From NCBI RefSeq assembly GCF_001445575.1, contig NZ_CP013200.1:558001-622000 (forward strand): a DNA stretch of 64,000 nucleotides. The letters run 5' to 3'. A program made the translations under genes and the position numbers. Numbering within the stretch: position 1 is the stretch's first letter; every line of letters starts with the position of its first letter. The stretch comes from Arthrobacter alpinus (lineage in GTDB: Bacteria; Actinomycetota; Actinomycetes; Actinomycetales; Micrococcaceae). Below the pieces are notes generated by a model. It ran no database searches. It was not told the DNA's origin and worked only from the letters and a program-made list of their open reading frames with translations. Shown here piece by piece: positions 45,413 to 55,118 of this stretch.

Positions 45413-46051
45413 GTGGTGGAACTTACGGAACAAGAAGCGGCTGCGGCTGAGCGCATTTTCGGCGATCAGTTGGACCTTGCCAAGCGCTATGTTGAGCACT
45501 TGGCAACATCGGGCATTGAGCGCGGGCTGATCGGTCCTAGAGAAGTACCCCGTTTGTGGAGCCGACACGTCCTGAACTGTGCCGTCGTGGCTGAGCTGAT
45601 CGACGACGGCGCCAAGGTCGCCGATGTGGGCAGTGGGGCTGGCCTCCCGGGCCTCTGCCTGGCCATCGCTCGTCCCGATCTATATCTAACGCTCATTGAG
45701 CCGTTGGAGCGGCGTGTGGTCTGGCTCGAGGAGGTAGTCATGGACTTGGGACTTTCCAACGTGGAGATCATCCGCTCGCGTGCAGAGGCTGCAATTGGCA
45801 AGGTGGAATGTTCGGTGGTCACCGCGCGGGCTGTCTCTGCCCTGAAGACGTTGGCTCCCTTGACGATTCCGCTTTTGGGTGGCCAGGGTGAGCTTCTGGC
45901 AATCAAGGGCCGCAGCGCCGAAGAGGAAATTGCGACAGCAGGTAAGACGATCAGGAATTTGGGTGGCTACGAAACGTCAATCGTGATCGCCGGCCAGGAT
46001 GTCTTGGAAGAACCCACAACGGTGGTTCGCGTGAAGGTCAAGCGGCGCTGA
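45413..46051 (+). CDS. rsmG: 16S rRNA m7G527 methyltransferase RsmG
   Basis: 212 residues from GTG 45413, with AAGGA seven bases upstream. S-adenosylmethionine-binding motif VADVGSGAGLPGLCLAIARP (about 64-83) and the family's VTARAVSALKTLAPL. It methylates G527 of 16S rRNA, the site linked to streptomycin sensitivity. Placement before parA is conserved. Confidence 0.95.
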   Translation: MVELTEQEAAAAERIFGDQLDLAKRYVEHLATSGIERGLIGPREVPRLWSRHVLNCAVVAELIDDGAKVADVGSGAGLPGLCLAIARPDLYLTLIEPLERRVVWLEEVVMDLGLSNVEIIRSRAEAAIGKVECSVVTARAVSALKTLAPLTIPLLGGQGELLAIKGRSAEEEIATAGKTIRNLGGYETSIVIAGQDVLEEPTTVVRVKVKRR

Positions 46052-46125
46052 TCGCCACAGCGGTGGGAATGAACCGATAGGCTAGAGGTTGGCAAACATC
46101 GCCACAGGAAAGTGAGAGTGTCAGC

Positions 46126-47181
46126 GTGACCAGTAGCGAAGCAGCTTCGCAACGGATCCCTCCGTTCATGACATTGGGGTCGGCACGTTCTAATGCCTCA
46201 AATCAATCAAATTCGGTTGATAAGCGTTCACATAGCGTCAACTCGACTGTTTCACGTGAAACAAAGGCGGATGCATTGAGTCCAATGGATGACGCCTTTG
46301 ATGACAACAGTCCTATTGCCAGCCAGTTGGTCAGCGAGACCAGACGACGTGAGCGGCTGCTCGGGAGGAAACTTCCCCGCCCGGTAGAGACGCGTATCCT
46401 GACTGTTGCCAATCAAAAGGGTGGTGTGGGCAAGACAACAACCACTGTCAATATTGCAGCAGCCCTGGCGTCAGCGGGCCTGCAGGTCCTCGTGATCGAC
46501 AATGACCCCCAAGGTAATGCTTCCACGGCATTGGGTGTCCCTCATCATGCCGATGTTGACAGCATCTATGATGTCCTAATCAATGACGTCCCTATGGCCG
46601 ATGTGGTGGCCCAGTGCCCCGACATTGCCAATTTGTACTGCGCGCCAGCCACTATCCACCTTGCCGGCGCGGAGATTGAATTGGTCTCCTTGGTTGCCCG
46701 TGAACAGCGGCTGCGTCGAGCTATTGACGAGTATGTGAAATTCCGTGCCAAGAATGGTGAGGCGCGCCTTGATTTCATATTTATTGACTGCCCGCCAAGC
46801 CTTGGACTACTGACAGTCAATGCGTTCTGTGCAGCCAATGAGGTCATGATCCCCATCCAGTGTGAGTACTATGCACTGGAAGGTTTGAGCCAGCTGCTGA
46901 AGAACATTGAAATGATCCAAAAGCACTTGAACTCAGATTTGGTGGTCTCTACTATTCTGCTGACGATGTACGACGGACGCACCAATCTGGCCGCCCACGT
47001 AGCGGCAGATGTGCGCGAGCACTTCCCCGAGCAGGTTCTGCAAGCAATGATTCCGCGTTCCGTTCGAATCTCGGAGGCTCCCAGCTACCAGCAGACAGTC
47101 ATGACCTACGATCCCTCCTCAACGGGGGCCCTGTCATATCTGGAAGCTGCTGCTGAACTGGCCGAGCGGTCCACGGTTTAA
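46126..47181 (+). CDS. parA: ParA/Soj chromosome partition ATPase
   Basis: 351 residues from GTG 46126. The deviant Walker A VANQKGGVGKTTTTVN begins near residue 90, so there is a roughly 85-residue N-terminal extension compared with minimal Soj; a perfect parS site is embedded in it (46248-46263, encoding TVSRET). Walker A' DNDPQGNAST and Walker B DFIFIDCPPSLGLL follow. ParA moves ParB-parS complexes to the poles. parB starts 90 bp later. Confidence 0.94.
   Translation: MTSSEAASQRIPPFMTLGSARSNASNQSNSVDKRSHSVNSTVSRETKADALSPMDDAFDDNSPIASQLVSETRRRERLLGRKLPRPVETRILTVANQKGGVGKTTTTVNIAAALASAGLQVLVIDNDPQGNASTALGVPHHADVDSIYDVLINDVPMADVVAQCPDIANLYCAPATIHLAGAEIELVSLVAREQRLRRAIDEYVKFRAKNGEARLDFIFIDCPPSLGLLTVNAFCAANEVMIPIQCEYYALEGLSQLLKNIEMIQKHLNSDLVVSTILLTMYDGRTNLAAHVAADVREHFPEQVLQAMIPRSVRISEAPSYQQTVMTYDPSSTGALSYLEAAAELAERSTV
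46248..46263. promoter_or_regulatory. parS: parS site inside parA
   Basis: Perfect TGTTTCACGTGAAACA within the parA coding sequence. ParB should bind here and spread. Nearest of the seven parS-type sites to oriC, about 5.5 kb away. Confidence 0.95.
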
Positions 47182-47270
47182 AACGATTATTCGGCTAGAA
47201 TCTTTGCAATTCACTATGAAATTCATCAGAAACCACACAACCCGGGTTTCATTCAACGGAGGATGTCTCA

Positions 47271-48284
47271 ATGACTGACAAGCGCAGGGGTCTTGGCCGT
47301 GGATTAGGAGCCCTGATCCCGAACTCTTCTGGCGATGAGACAGGATCCTCACAGCCCACACGCCCCGTGGACCTGTTTTTCCCGGAGCCCAAGAGCCGTA
47401 AGGCAGCAACAACTCCCAGCAGGACGGCGAAGAAGCCAGCTCTTGCCGAGCAGCCGGAACTTGTTGAAGTTCCAGGCGCAACATTTATGGAGTTGCCGGT
47501 TGGCGAGATCCATCCCAACCGTAAGCAGCCCCGTTCTGTCTTTGATGAAGACGATATGGCTGAACTTGTTCATTCAGTCCGTGAAATTGGTGTTCTGCAG
47601 CCCATCGTGGTCCGTAAATCCACGGAAAAGGGTGATCAGCCGTACGAATTGGTCATGGGTGAGCGCCGTTGGCGAGCAAGCCAGGCCGCCGGACTGGCTA
47701 CGATCCCTGTTATTGTCAGGGAAACTACCGATGACAACCTGCTCCGTGACGCGTTGCTGGAGAACTTGCACCGTAGTCAGCTCAACCCTCTCGAAGAGGC
47801 AGCTGCTTACCAGCAGTTGTTGGAGGATTTCGGCACCACTCACGAACAGCTGGCAGACCGGATTGGCCGCTCTCGACCTCAAGTCTCTAATACTCTGCGG
47901 TTACTGAAGCTTCCTCCGGTGGTTCAGCGTCGGGTGGCTGCCGGAGTCTTGTCAGCCGGTCACGCACGCGCATTGCTGGCATTGCCTGATGCTGTATCTA
48001 TGGAGAACCTCGCACAAAAAATCGTGGCTGAGGGTATGTCCGTCAGGGCCACTGAGGAAGCTGTTCAGCTTCACCATGCTCCGCTTGACGGCAAGAAGGC
48101 GGCTGGAAAGAATCCGAGCCCACGTCATGAGCGCCTGGATTTCCTGGCCACTTCACTGGCTGACAGACTCGATACGAATGTCAAGATTTCTTTGGGCGCG
48201 CGTAAGGGTAAGGTCAGTATCGAGTTTGCATCTGTCGAAGACCTCAACCGCATCATGGATGTTTTGAGCCCCGGCGGTCATTAG
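47271..48284 (+). CDS. parB: ParB chromosome partition protein
   Basis: 337 residues; ggaggatgtctca precedes the ATG. A basic N-terminus (MTDKRRGLGRGLGALIPNS) contains the ParA-contact region. The ParB CTPase domain shows the IHPNRKQPR and ELVMGERRWRASQAAG motifs; the parS-reading helix-turn-helix is around QLADRIGRSRPQVSNTLRL; a dimerisation domain ends the protein. It loads on the parS sites downstream. Confidence 0.95.
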   Translation: MTDKRRGLGRGLGALIPNSSGDETGSSQPTRPVDLFFPEPKSRKAATTPSRTAKKPALAEQPELVEVPGATFMELPVGEIHPNRKQPRSVFDEDDMAELVHSVREIGVLQPIVVRKSTEKGDQPYELVMGERRWRASQAAGLATIPVIVRETTDDNLLRDALLENLHRSQLNPLEEAAAYQQLLEDFGTTHEQLADRIGRSRPQVSNTLRLLKLPPVVQRRVAAGVLSAGHARALLALPDAVSMENLAQKIVAEGMSVRATEEAVQLHHAPLDGKKAAGKNPSPRHERLDFLATSLADRLDTNVKISLGARKGKVSIEFASVEDLNRIMDVLSPGGH

Positions 48285-48295
48285 TAGCTTTTAAT

Positions 48296-48333
48296 GAAAG
48301 CGGCGGTGTTTCACGTGAAACACCGCCGCTTTC
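48296..48333. promoter_or_regulatory. parS: parS inside a perfect 38-bp palindrome after parB
   Basis: Perfect TGTTTCACGTGAAACA at 48307-48322, extended on both sides by gaaagcggcgg and its complement to a 38-bp uninterrupted palindrome. It starts 12 bp after the parB stop. A palindrome this long could also fold in RNA and act as the parB terminator. The other parS sites here lack such extended arms. Confidence 0.93.
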
Positions 48334-48446
48334 GCGTTTAAGTCGGTTCTCCTGGATTGATCCTAAGGAGTCATTTTTTGAGGTGCATTGGTGCGGGATG
48401 AGCTGCAAGTGCGCGGAAATTCGACGTATTCATGAGTGTGAGGCGA

Positions 48447-48462
48447 TGTTTCACGTGAAACG
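48447..48462. promoter_or_regulatory. parS: parS site
   Basis: TGTTTCACGTGAAACG, one mismatch to the consensus, 125 bp after the palindromic site. Non-coding surroundings. Confidence 0.9.
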
Positions 48463-49348
48463 AGGAATGGCACTGAAGCCGTCGTGTTTCGACGGTGTTG
48501 AGAAATATTGGTTCAGTTACTGAAACCCAGTCCTGAAATCCATTCTTGCGGCAGAGTTCACTGGCGGACGGACGGGTTCTGATTCCATGGAGCCATGCGG
48601 ATGAAATAGCGTTCCGACAGCCCACGTTCCTGAGAAGGCTTGTGTCGGTGGCGGGGGCAGGCCCTGGGAGTGCACTGGGCAGGAATTGGATCACTAATCG
48701 TGGCGACTCAGTTGAAAGGCGATTAGACGAGAAATGGGGCTCTCCGGGTACTGCAACTACCGGGTGCACTGACTCTCGGAGGACGAGAAATTCTGTGCGT
48801 GTCTTGTGAGAACTGAACTGACAATTGCCGCAATGGACTCCGCCAGACACCGCCCGTGGATCTCCAGGGGGAGCCCCGCAGCTACGCGAGGCCTGTTAGG
48901 AGCTGCCCTGGAGACGATTTTGGAGCCTCAGTCGCAGCTGCCGAGCTTCCCGGCTAGTCGGCCTGCTCTAGGCCCTCAGAGGGGTGTTGGTGGCTGCTGA
49001 TGGACTTCGTGGCATCTGAGGCCCGCGCTACTGGCGTTAGCCGCGAAGGGAACTGCCGAGTGAAGCAGTGAAGAGTAAGAGTAAGCGGGGCTCAGCAAAG
49101 AAATCGCAAAGCCTGAAACTTCCATCCAATACTTTACGACTGAATGCGACGCGTCGGCGTTGTATGCGGATCCAGGGTTTCTCCTCCGATTCAGATTTTG
49201 GATTGTCCCGATCGCCATCCATTGAATCGTGAGTTTGGGGTAGATGGTGTCACTCGTGATGGGCCTACTGCGCGCGAGGTAACGCTCATCGATCGTGAGC
49301 GTTCTACCAGTGTCGGCTTTCAGCCCTTTTGTCATTCACATCGGCAAG

Positions 49349-49364
49349 CGTTTCACGTGAAACA
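49349..49364. promoter_or_regulatory. parS: parS site
   Basis: CGTTTCACGTGAAACA, one mismatch to the consensus, in the non-coding stretch after parB. Confidence 0.9.
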
Positions 49365-49819
49365 TGTAGTCCTATTGCTTGGGATCGCGGTGCTACGGGC
49401 GTTGTGGGAGGCGACACTGTTTTGGTTCAAACCGCTAGCCCGCCCTGCCAACAGCCACTGCGGCCACTGTTGCAATCTTGGCCCTGCCGCAGGGAACATA
49501 AGCGTCCACCTGGGCGAGGGAGAGAAGCTGCCTCCTGAGAGGTCTGTGTATTCATATAAGCGGCAGAGTCTTTGAATAGGGAATATCCTCGGTTGGTACC
49601 TGAGCAACATGCGGGTGATGTGAAATATCGCCGCCAGTTGGACATCAGCTCTGGTCTACGCTGTGAGGCCGGAGCGCGTGAGTTCGTTGGGTTCTCTGGA
49701 TATCGCGAAAGGTTAGGGGAGCCGATTCTATTGCCGGCGTGGGCGTACGGGGCTCCGGGCTGTCTTGGGTTCTGCGGGTTCCACTGCGTGGTGAGGGCCG
49801 CGTGTGCCGTCTTGTTCCC

Positions 49820-50240
49820 CGTAGCGTGTGTATCGGTTCTGCGGCCGGTTGAACACGAGGGAGTTGTCATTCATCAGCTCCTGTGTTGATCCGTGCCCAC
49901 GCATCGCCAGTTCGTGCACTCACTTCACATTTGCCCCGTTCTCATGCGGTGCCTGCACAGAAATGCCCACGTCAACGCGGGTTGGCCCATCATGCGCCGG
50001 CCAAATCACAGTCGCCCACTCGTTGGGCAGGCGGCACACTAACGTCATCTCCGAACAGCTCCTACCAGCCCGTAGCTGGAAAGTGGCTGCACCCTAGTCT
50101 CAGCCGAAGGCGCCACTCCGCCTCAAGGCAAGGTCGCTTGGATCGTAGCCTGGTAGTGGATTGTCCGCGGGCTGCAATCCCGGTCATTGACCACGACGGA
50201 GTTGCCCGCCCGCTAGGTGTCGACGTAGCGCTTGGGCTGC
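49820..50240 (-). pseudogene. Decayed integrase/transposase related to the IS at 55.1-56.9 kb
   Basis: Minus-strand translation in changing frames matches the intact integrase: SPRTIHYQATIQATLP (near 50130-50180) against GPRTIYYEATIQDVFP; GGVAPSAETRVQPLSS against GGVVPSVATIARLISS; LPNEWATVIW, DVGISVQAPHENGANVK against DVGTWAHARHENSADAK; and LMNDNSLVFN (near 49860) against VLSDNSLAFN. There are stops (for example after ATLP) and at least one frameshift. The first catalytic Asp (QLDAFEYRL) is lost while the second (NDNS) remains. Terminal repeats were not found. Boundaries are approximate. Confidence 0.8.
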
Positions 50241-50290
50241 ACACCGACTTGTGTGCCACCGTTACCTAGTAAAGCTGTCCACCATCTGTA

Positions 50291-50306
50291 TGTTTCACGT
50301 GGAACG
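50291..50306. promoter_or_regulatory. parS: Degenerate parS-like site upstream of hen1
   Basis: TGTTTCACGTGGAACG, two mismatches to the consensus. It lies 109 bp before the hen1 start. Binding by ParB may be weak. Confidence 0.65.
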
Positions 50307-50414
50307 ATGCACCATCAAAGGGGACGAATATTCGTTCAGCATCCATGTAACGAACTGCGCTACAGGATGCGTAGATGTAGGGTGAGTCGGACAACGCAAC
50401 TACTTGGGGGTAAC

Positions 50415-51797
50415 TTGCTCGTCACGATTACTTACATCGGTCCGGACGCGAGCGATCTGGGCTACCTTCTCCATAAGAAACCCGGCAAAGTTCAGCCCTT
50501 CGATCTCAATGTGGGGATAGCCACCGTCTTCTACCCTGAGGTCACACCTAAACGGTGTACGGCAGCGCTACTCGTAGAAGTAGACGCAATTGACTTGGTG
50601 CGCAACAAACACATTCGGACGGGAACGCAGGACTCGTTAGATCACTACATAAATGACAGGCCATATGTGTCGTCGTCCCTCATGTCGGTTGCCTTAGGGA
50701 AGGTGTTCAGCACCGCCATGAGTGGAAGATGCAACGAGCGTCCTGAACTTGCCGCTAGCCCCCTGCAGTTGGTCATTCAACTCTCATCGGTTTCGGTCTC
50801 GGGTGAGCCAGGGTTCGCCACTAGCCTCTTTGAGCCGCTTGGCTGGAGGGTCAATGAAGTCCCTATCCCTTTGGACTCAAAATTTCCCAACTGGGGGGAC
50901 TCCGCTTATGTGAAAATCACGTTGACAGGCACGATGCCGCTCAACGATGCACTACGGCAGATATATCTCTTGTTGCCCGTCATGGAGGATGCCAAACACT
51001 ATTGGGTCTCCGACGATGAAGTCGAAAAACTCATGCGAGCCGGTGCTGGCTGGTTGGAGACGCATCCGCAGCGGGAAATCATCATTCAACGATATCTGGC
51101 TCATCAGAGAGGTATGACTGAAAAAGTAGGCTTTCTCATCAATGAAGAAGGGGAAATCGACACTGGAGAACCTGCCCAGTTGGTACCGGCAAGGAAAGCT
51201 CTGCGTAGCCTGAGAGTTGAGGCCGTTCTGACGGCACTGGATGAGGTTGGTGCTCGAAGAGTTGTTGACATGGGCTGTGGCGAAGGGGCCTTGTTGCAGA
51301 AGCTATTCTCCGACCCGACGTTCTCCTCGATTGTTGGTACTGACGTATCTCCCCACATGCTCAACAGGGCCGAAGAACGTCTAGGATTACGCGAGCTTAG
51401 CGATAGGCAAAAGGAACGAGTACGTCTGCTGCAGTCCTCTGCCACTTATCTGGATGACAGATTGAGAGACTATGACGCAGTTGTCCTGATGGAAGTGGTG
51501 GAACACATTGAGCCAGAGCGGCTGGCTGCGTTAGAGAATTCTGTTTTCGGGTACGCACAACCAAAGACCGTCGTGGTTACCACACCCAACGCCGAGTTCA
51601 ACTCCCTGTATCCTCTGCTCCCGTCAGGTTCCTTTCGGCACCCAGACCATAGATTTGAATGGACACGAGCCGAATTCGATCAATGGATAGTGAGCATAGC
51701 TTCTACCTACGGTTACAGCGCTGAACGTCGAAGTATCGGGGATGCTGATGAGCATCTTGGTCCACCAACACAGATGGCAATCTTCAGGAAGGCATGA
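50415..51797 (+). CDS. hen1: Hen1: 3'-terminal RNA ribose 2'-O-methyltransferase
   Basis: 460 residues from TTG 50415 with ggggg upstream; the family normally starts at this LLVTITYIG sequence, so the longer open frame from 50232 is rejected. The N-terminal half (about 1-240) is the bacterial Hen1 domain that activates the ligase of Pnkp. The methyltransferase half (about 255-455) has DMGCGEGALL, and the metal-binding EVVEHI plus the histidine of RHPDHRFEW. Known Hen1 marks the broken RNA 3' end with 2'-O-methyl before Pnkp rejoins it. pnkp follows with a 2-bp gap. Confidence 0.92.
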   Translation: MLVTITYIGPDASDLGYLLHKKPGKVQPFDLNVGIATVFYPEVTPKRCTAALLVEVDAIDLVRNKHIRTGTQDSLDHYINDRPYVSSSLMSVALGKVFSTAMSGRCNERPELAASPLQLVIQLSSVSVSGEPGFATSLFEPLGWRVNEVPIPLDSKFPNWGDSAYVKITLTGTMPLNDALRQIYLLLPVMEDAKHYWVSDDEVEKLMRAGAGWLETHPQREIIIQRYLAHQRGMTEKVGFLINEEGEIDTGEPAQLVPARKALRSLRVEAVLTALDEVGARRVVDMGCGEGALLQKLFSDPTFSSIVGTDVSPHMLNRAEERLGLRELSDRQKERVRLLQSSATYLDDRLRDYDAVVLMEVVEHIEPERLAALENSVFGYAQPKTVVVTTPNAEFNSLYPLLPSGSFRHPDHRFEWTRAEFDQWIVSIASTYGYSAERRSIGDADEHLGPPTQMAIFRKA

Positions 51798-51799
51798 TC

Positions 51800-54400
51800 A
51801 TGAGTGAACTGGCAATCCCGGAGCTCTGTCTTGTGGTGTTGATCGGACCAAGCGGCTCCGGAAAATCCACCTTTGCGGCCAAGAACTTTGGGACATTTGA
51901 AACGCTGAGCAGTGACTTCTTCCGGGGGATGGTCTCCAATGACGTGAATGACCAGGGCGCAACCAAGGCAGCCTTTGAATCACTGAATTTTGTCGCTGGC
52001 AAGCGTCTCGATGCCGGGCTCCTGACGGTGGTAGATGCTACAAGCGTCCAAGCGGATGCACGGCGACAATTGGTGGCACTGGCCAAGGCCCACGACGTGC
52101 TGCCGGTGGCCATAGTTCTTGATGTGCCCTTGTCCGTCAGTTTAGAGCGCAATGACAGTCGAACCGATCGAACCTTGGATCACCACGTCATCAAGCGCCA
52201 GCACGATCAATTGCGACGTTCTCTGAAGGGTCTTGGTAGAGAGGGCTTCAGGAAGATTCATACTTTGGGTTCTGTCGAGGCTATGGAGAAGGCGAGTATT
52301 CGACGGGAACCGCTGCTCAACGACTTCCGGTTTGATGAGGGACCCTTCGATGTCATAGGAGATGTTCATGGGTGTTTAGGCGAACTGTGCAAGCTCCTAG
52401 AGAAGCTGGGCTACCGACTTAGCAGAGATGGGCAAGGGCGGGTACTTGATGCAGAGCATCCCCAGAAACGCAAAGCGATCTTCGTTGGAGACCTTGTAGA
52501 TAGGGGACCTGATAGTCCTGGTGTCCTCCGGCTCGTCATGGGAATGGTGGCACAGGGAAATGCGAGAGCGGTCCCCGGGAACCATGAGGACAAGCTCGTT
52601 AGGGCCTTAGACGGGAAGACGGTTCAAACGTCCCATGGCCTAGCTCAAACACTGGCTCAACTGGCCACAGAGTCTGAGGAGTTCAGGCTCGAGGTCAAGA
52701 ACTTCTGCCGTGGGTTGGTTTCGCACTTGGTTTTGGACCAAGGACGATTGGTGGTGGCACATGCCGGCATGATCGAGGCCTATCAGGGGCGAGCTTCAGC
52801 GCGAGTCAGAGCCTTCGCTCTGTATGGGGACACTACAGGCGAAACTGATGAGTATGGGCTTCCTGTCCGGTATGCCTGGGCCAATGACTACAGAGGCGAG
52901 GCTGCTGTCCTCTATGGACACACCCCGACACTTGACACTGAGTGGGTCAACGGCACCATGTGCTTGGATACGGGGTGTGTCTTTGGCGGGAAGCTGACTG
53001 CGTTGCGCTATCCCGAAAGGGAAGTTGTACAGGTATCTGCTGAGAAAATGTGGTTCGCACCCGCCAAGCCACTGACTCCAGCACGGGGTGCGAAACAATC
53101 TGGCTCTGCGCCTCCTGGGGGAGGCGCTGCCCAGGATGTCGGGGAGCGTACCGACGGCATGCTCAAGATGAGTGACATTCTTGGGAAGCAGACGATCCAA
53201 ACCAGCATCCATGGACGCATCAGCATCCGTCAAGAGCAAGCAGCCGGTGCACTTGAGGTCATGAGTCGCTGGGCGACTGATCCGCGCTGGATGCCATATT
53301 TGCCACCCACCATGAGCCCGGTATCTACATCGAAACTACCAGACCATCTGGAGCATCCAGCTGAGGCCTTTGATTCATACAACAAGATTGGGGTTGAGGC
53401 CGTCATCTGCGAAGAAAAGCACATGGGTTCCCGAGCCGTGGTGCTGCTAACGCGCAATCCTGTGAAATTCGATGCGCCGCCTGGGTGGCGTGGCACCGTG
53501 TATACGAGGACAGGGAGACCATTCTTCAAACAGCAGACAGCTGATGAGTTTCTGACGCGAATCGATGCAGCGGTGGAGGAGGCCGGACTCTGGGAGGAAC
53601 TGGCAACGGACTGGATCTTACTAGACGCAGAACTTCTTCCCTGGTCATTCAAAGCGGACGATATGATTCGTGGCCAGTACGCGGCTGTGGGTGCCAGCGC
53701 CACCAGCAGCTTGGATGACGCCGTGGTAGCCCTAGAGCAGGCACTTGCCTCTGGCGCCGACGTTGCTGGGTTACTCGGTAGAATTCGATCCCGTCAAGAG
53801 AATGCGGCTGCCTACATCGCTGCCTATCAAAACTACACCGCACCCACCAATGGACTGGAAGGGGTGCAACTGGCTCCTTTCCAAGTGTTGGCATCTGAAG
53901 GGGCGGTACATTCTGGGCGGGACCACACGTGGCATCTTGATCTGGTGGACAGGCTCGTGAAGGCTGACCCAGTACTAATCCGTCCGACCCGACACATTGT
54001 GATCAGCACGGGCAGCGGGGAATCCACCTCTACAGGAGTGCAGTGGTGGCAGGACCTGACAGCAGATGGTGGTGAGGGGATGGTAGTGAAACCGCTAAAG
54101 AACCAAGCTGAAAGATCTGGAAAATCACGCGGCGGCAAAGATCTTGTGCAACCTGGCATTAAGGTTCGGGGACGCGAGTACCTGCGTATGGTCTACGGTC
54201 CTGACTACACGGACCCCCACAATCTGATCAGACTGAAAGACAGAAACTTAGCCCCTAAAAGATCACTGGCGCTACGAGAGTATGCGCTTGGCATCGAAGC
54301 GTTGGATCGGATGGTCGCTGGTGAACCCCTATGGAGAGTTCATCAGGCAGTCTTTGGGGTGTTGGCGCTGGAGTCGGATCGTGTTGACGCCCGGCTCTGA
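51800..54400 (+). CDS. pnkp: Pnkp: polynucleotide kinase-phosphatase-ligase for RNA repair
   Basis: 866 residues from ATG 51800 (AGGAAGG seven bases upstream); an ATG at 51794 overlaps the hen1 stop. Three domains: 5' kinase with GPSGSGKST (about 17-24); metallophosphatase with DVIGDVHGC, GDLVDRGPDSPG, GNHEDKL and VAHAGM (about 180-410); and ligase/adenylyltransferase with the lysine in CEEKHMGSRAV (about 540) and later SGKSRGGKDLVQPGIKVRG. It heals and, with Hen1, seals cleaved tRNA or other RNA. All key motifs are present, so it looks functional. A low-complexity linker lies at about 425-450. Confidence 0.94.
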   Translation: MSELAIPELCLVVLIGPSGSGKSTFAAKNFGTFETLSSDFFRGMVSNDVNDQGATKAAFESLNFVAGKRLDAGLLTVVDATSVQADARRQLVALAKAHDVLPVAIVLDVPLSVSLERNDSRTDRTLDHHVIKRQHDQLRRSLKGLGREGFRKIHTLGSVEAMEKASIRREPLLNDFRFDEGPFDVIGDVHGCLGELCKLLEKLGYRLSRDGQGRVLDAEHPQKRKAIFVGDLVDRGPDSPGVLRLVMGMVAQGNARAVPGNHEDKLVRALDGKTVQTSHGLAQTLAQLATESEEFRLEVKNFCRGLVSHLVLDQGRLVVAHAGMIEAYQGRASARVRAFALYGDTTGETDEYGLPVRYAWANDYRGEAAVLYGHTPTLDTEWVNGTMCLDTGCVFGGKLTALRYPEREVVQVSAEKMWFAPAKPLTPARGAKQSGSAPPGGGAAQDVGERTDGMLKMSDILGKQTIQTSIHGRISIRQEQAAGALEVMSRWATDPRWMPYLPPTMSPVSTSKLPDHLEHPAEAFDSYNKIGVEAVICEEKHMGSRAVVLLTRNPVKFDAPPGWRGTVYTRTGRPFFKQQTADEFLTRIDAAVEEAGLWEELATDWILLDAELLPWSFKADDMIRGQYAAVGASATSSLDDAVVALEQALASGADVAGLLGRIRSRQENAAAYIAAYQNYTAPTNGLEGVQLAPFQVLASEGAVHSGRDHTWHLDLVDRLVKADPVLIRPTRHIVISTGSGESTSTGVQWWQDLTADGGEGMVVKPLKNQAERSGKSRGGKDLVQPGIKVRGREYLRMVYGPDYTDPHNLIRLKDRNLAPKRSLALREYALGIEALDRMVAGEPLWRVHQAVFGVLALESDRVDARL

Positions 54401-54428
54401 TGACCAGAATCTGAGAATGATGAACGGA

Positions 54429-54444
54429 TGTTCCACGTGAAACA
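54429..54444. promoter_or_regulatory. parS: parS site after pnkp
   Basis: TGTTCCACGTGAAACA, one mismatch to the consensus, 29 bp after the pnkp stop and before the end of the convergent HNH pseudogene. Confidence 0.85.
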
Positions 54445-55118
54445 TGAACGAACGGATCGATGTGATGATGGCGGGATACCTTGTGAGGGATGCTCATCGG
54501 GGATGGAGCGGATGATCTGGTGCTAGTTTTCCCTTAGATCGTCCGAGGCATGTTCAAGTAGATGGCTTTCGATTGCCATTTGGGTGAGAATCTCGTCATC
54601 TTCGGCGCTGGGGAACATACCAGCGGGTGGTTCTGGAATGTTGTCATCATCCCACGGCTCTGCTGACTCGGAACTGGGGAGGCGCGGTGCGGCGGTAGCT
54701 GCTATCTTCAGAGCAGATTGTATGTACTGAATTCGGAGACAATGGTGGATGTATTTGCCCAGCCATTCTGTGTAGACAGGTGGTTGTCTGTCGCTGAGTT
54801 TGGGCGGGAAGTACCAGCAGGATGGTGGGATCCAGGCAACGCCGTTGTCCGTCATGGCAGGTGTCCAGCCCCGCATTTTCACGCCGCTGCGTTCGGGAAA
54901 CTGATCGCTGCGATACTGGCCGTCAGGAGTCTTATTGTCCTTGAAGTGCTTGAGAAGGTGGTGACATCACATAGCGAATAGAGGTTGCCGAAGATGGTGG
55001 TCCCGCCGCTGTCAAACTTCTTGATGTGGTCAACATTGGAGGAACAGGCTTTGCCATTGCCGCCAGGGAAATGGCAATATTCATCGCGAATACGCAGCAT
55101 GGTCCGCATGGCCTTAGT

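Larger units (their letters stand above)
48334..49819. other. About 1.5 kb without a recognisable gene, with two parS sites
   Basis: Open frames up to 159 codons occur on both strands, but none has a ribosome site, family resemblance or credible composition. Two parS-type sites lie in it (48447, 49349). It probably holds decayed DNA: an integrase remnant starts at its right end. I see no RNA gene. Confidence 0.5.

Noticed and set aside
48371..48850. 159-codon minus-strand open frame spanning a parS site
   Set aside because: No ribosome site or family resemblance, and odd composition; treated as non-coding.
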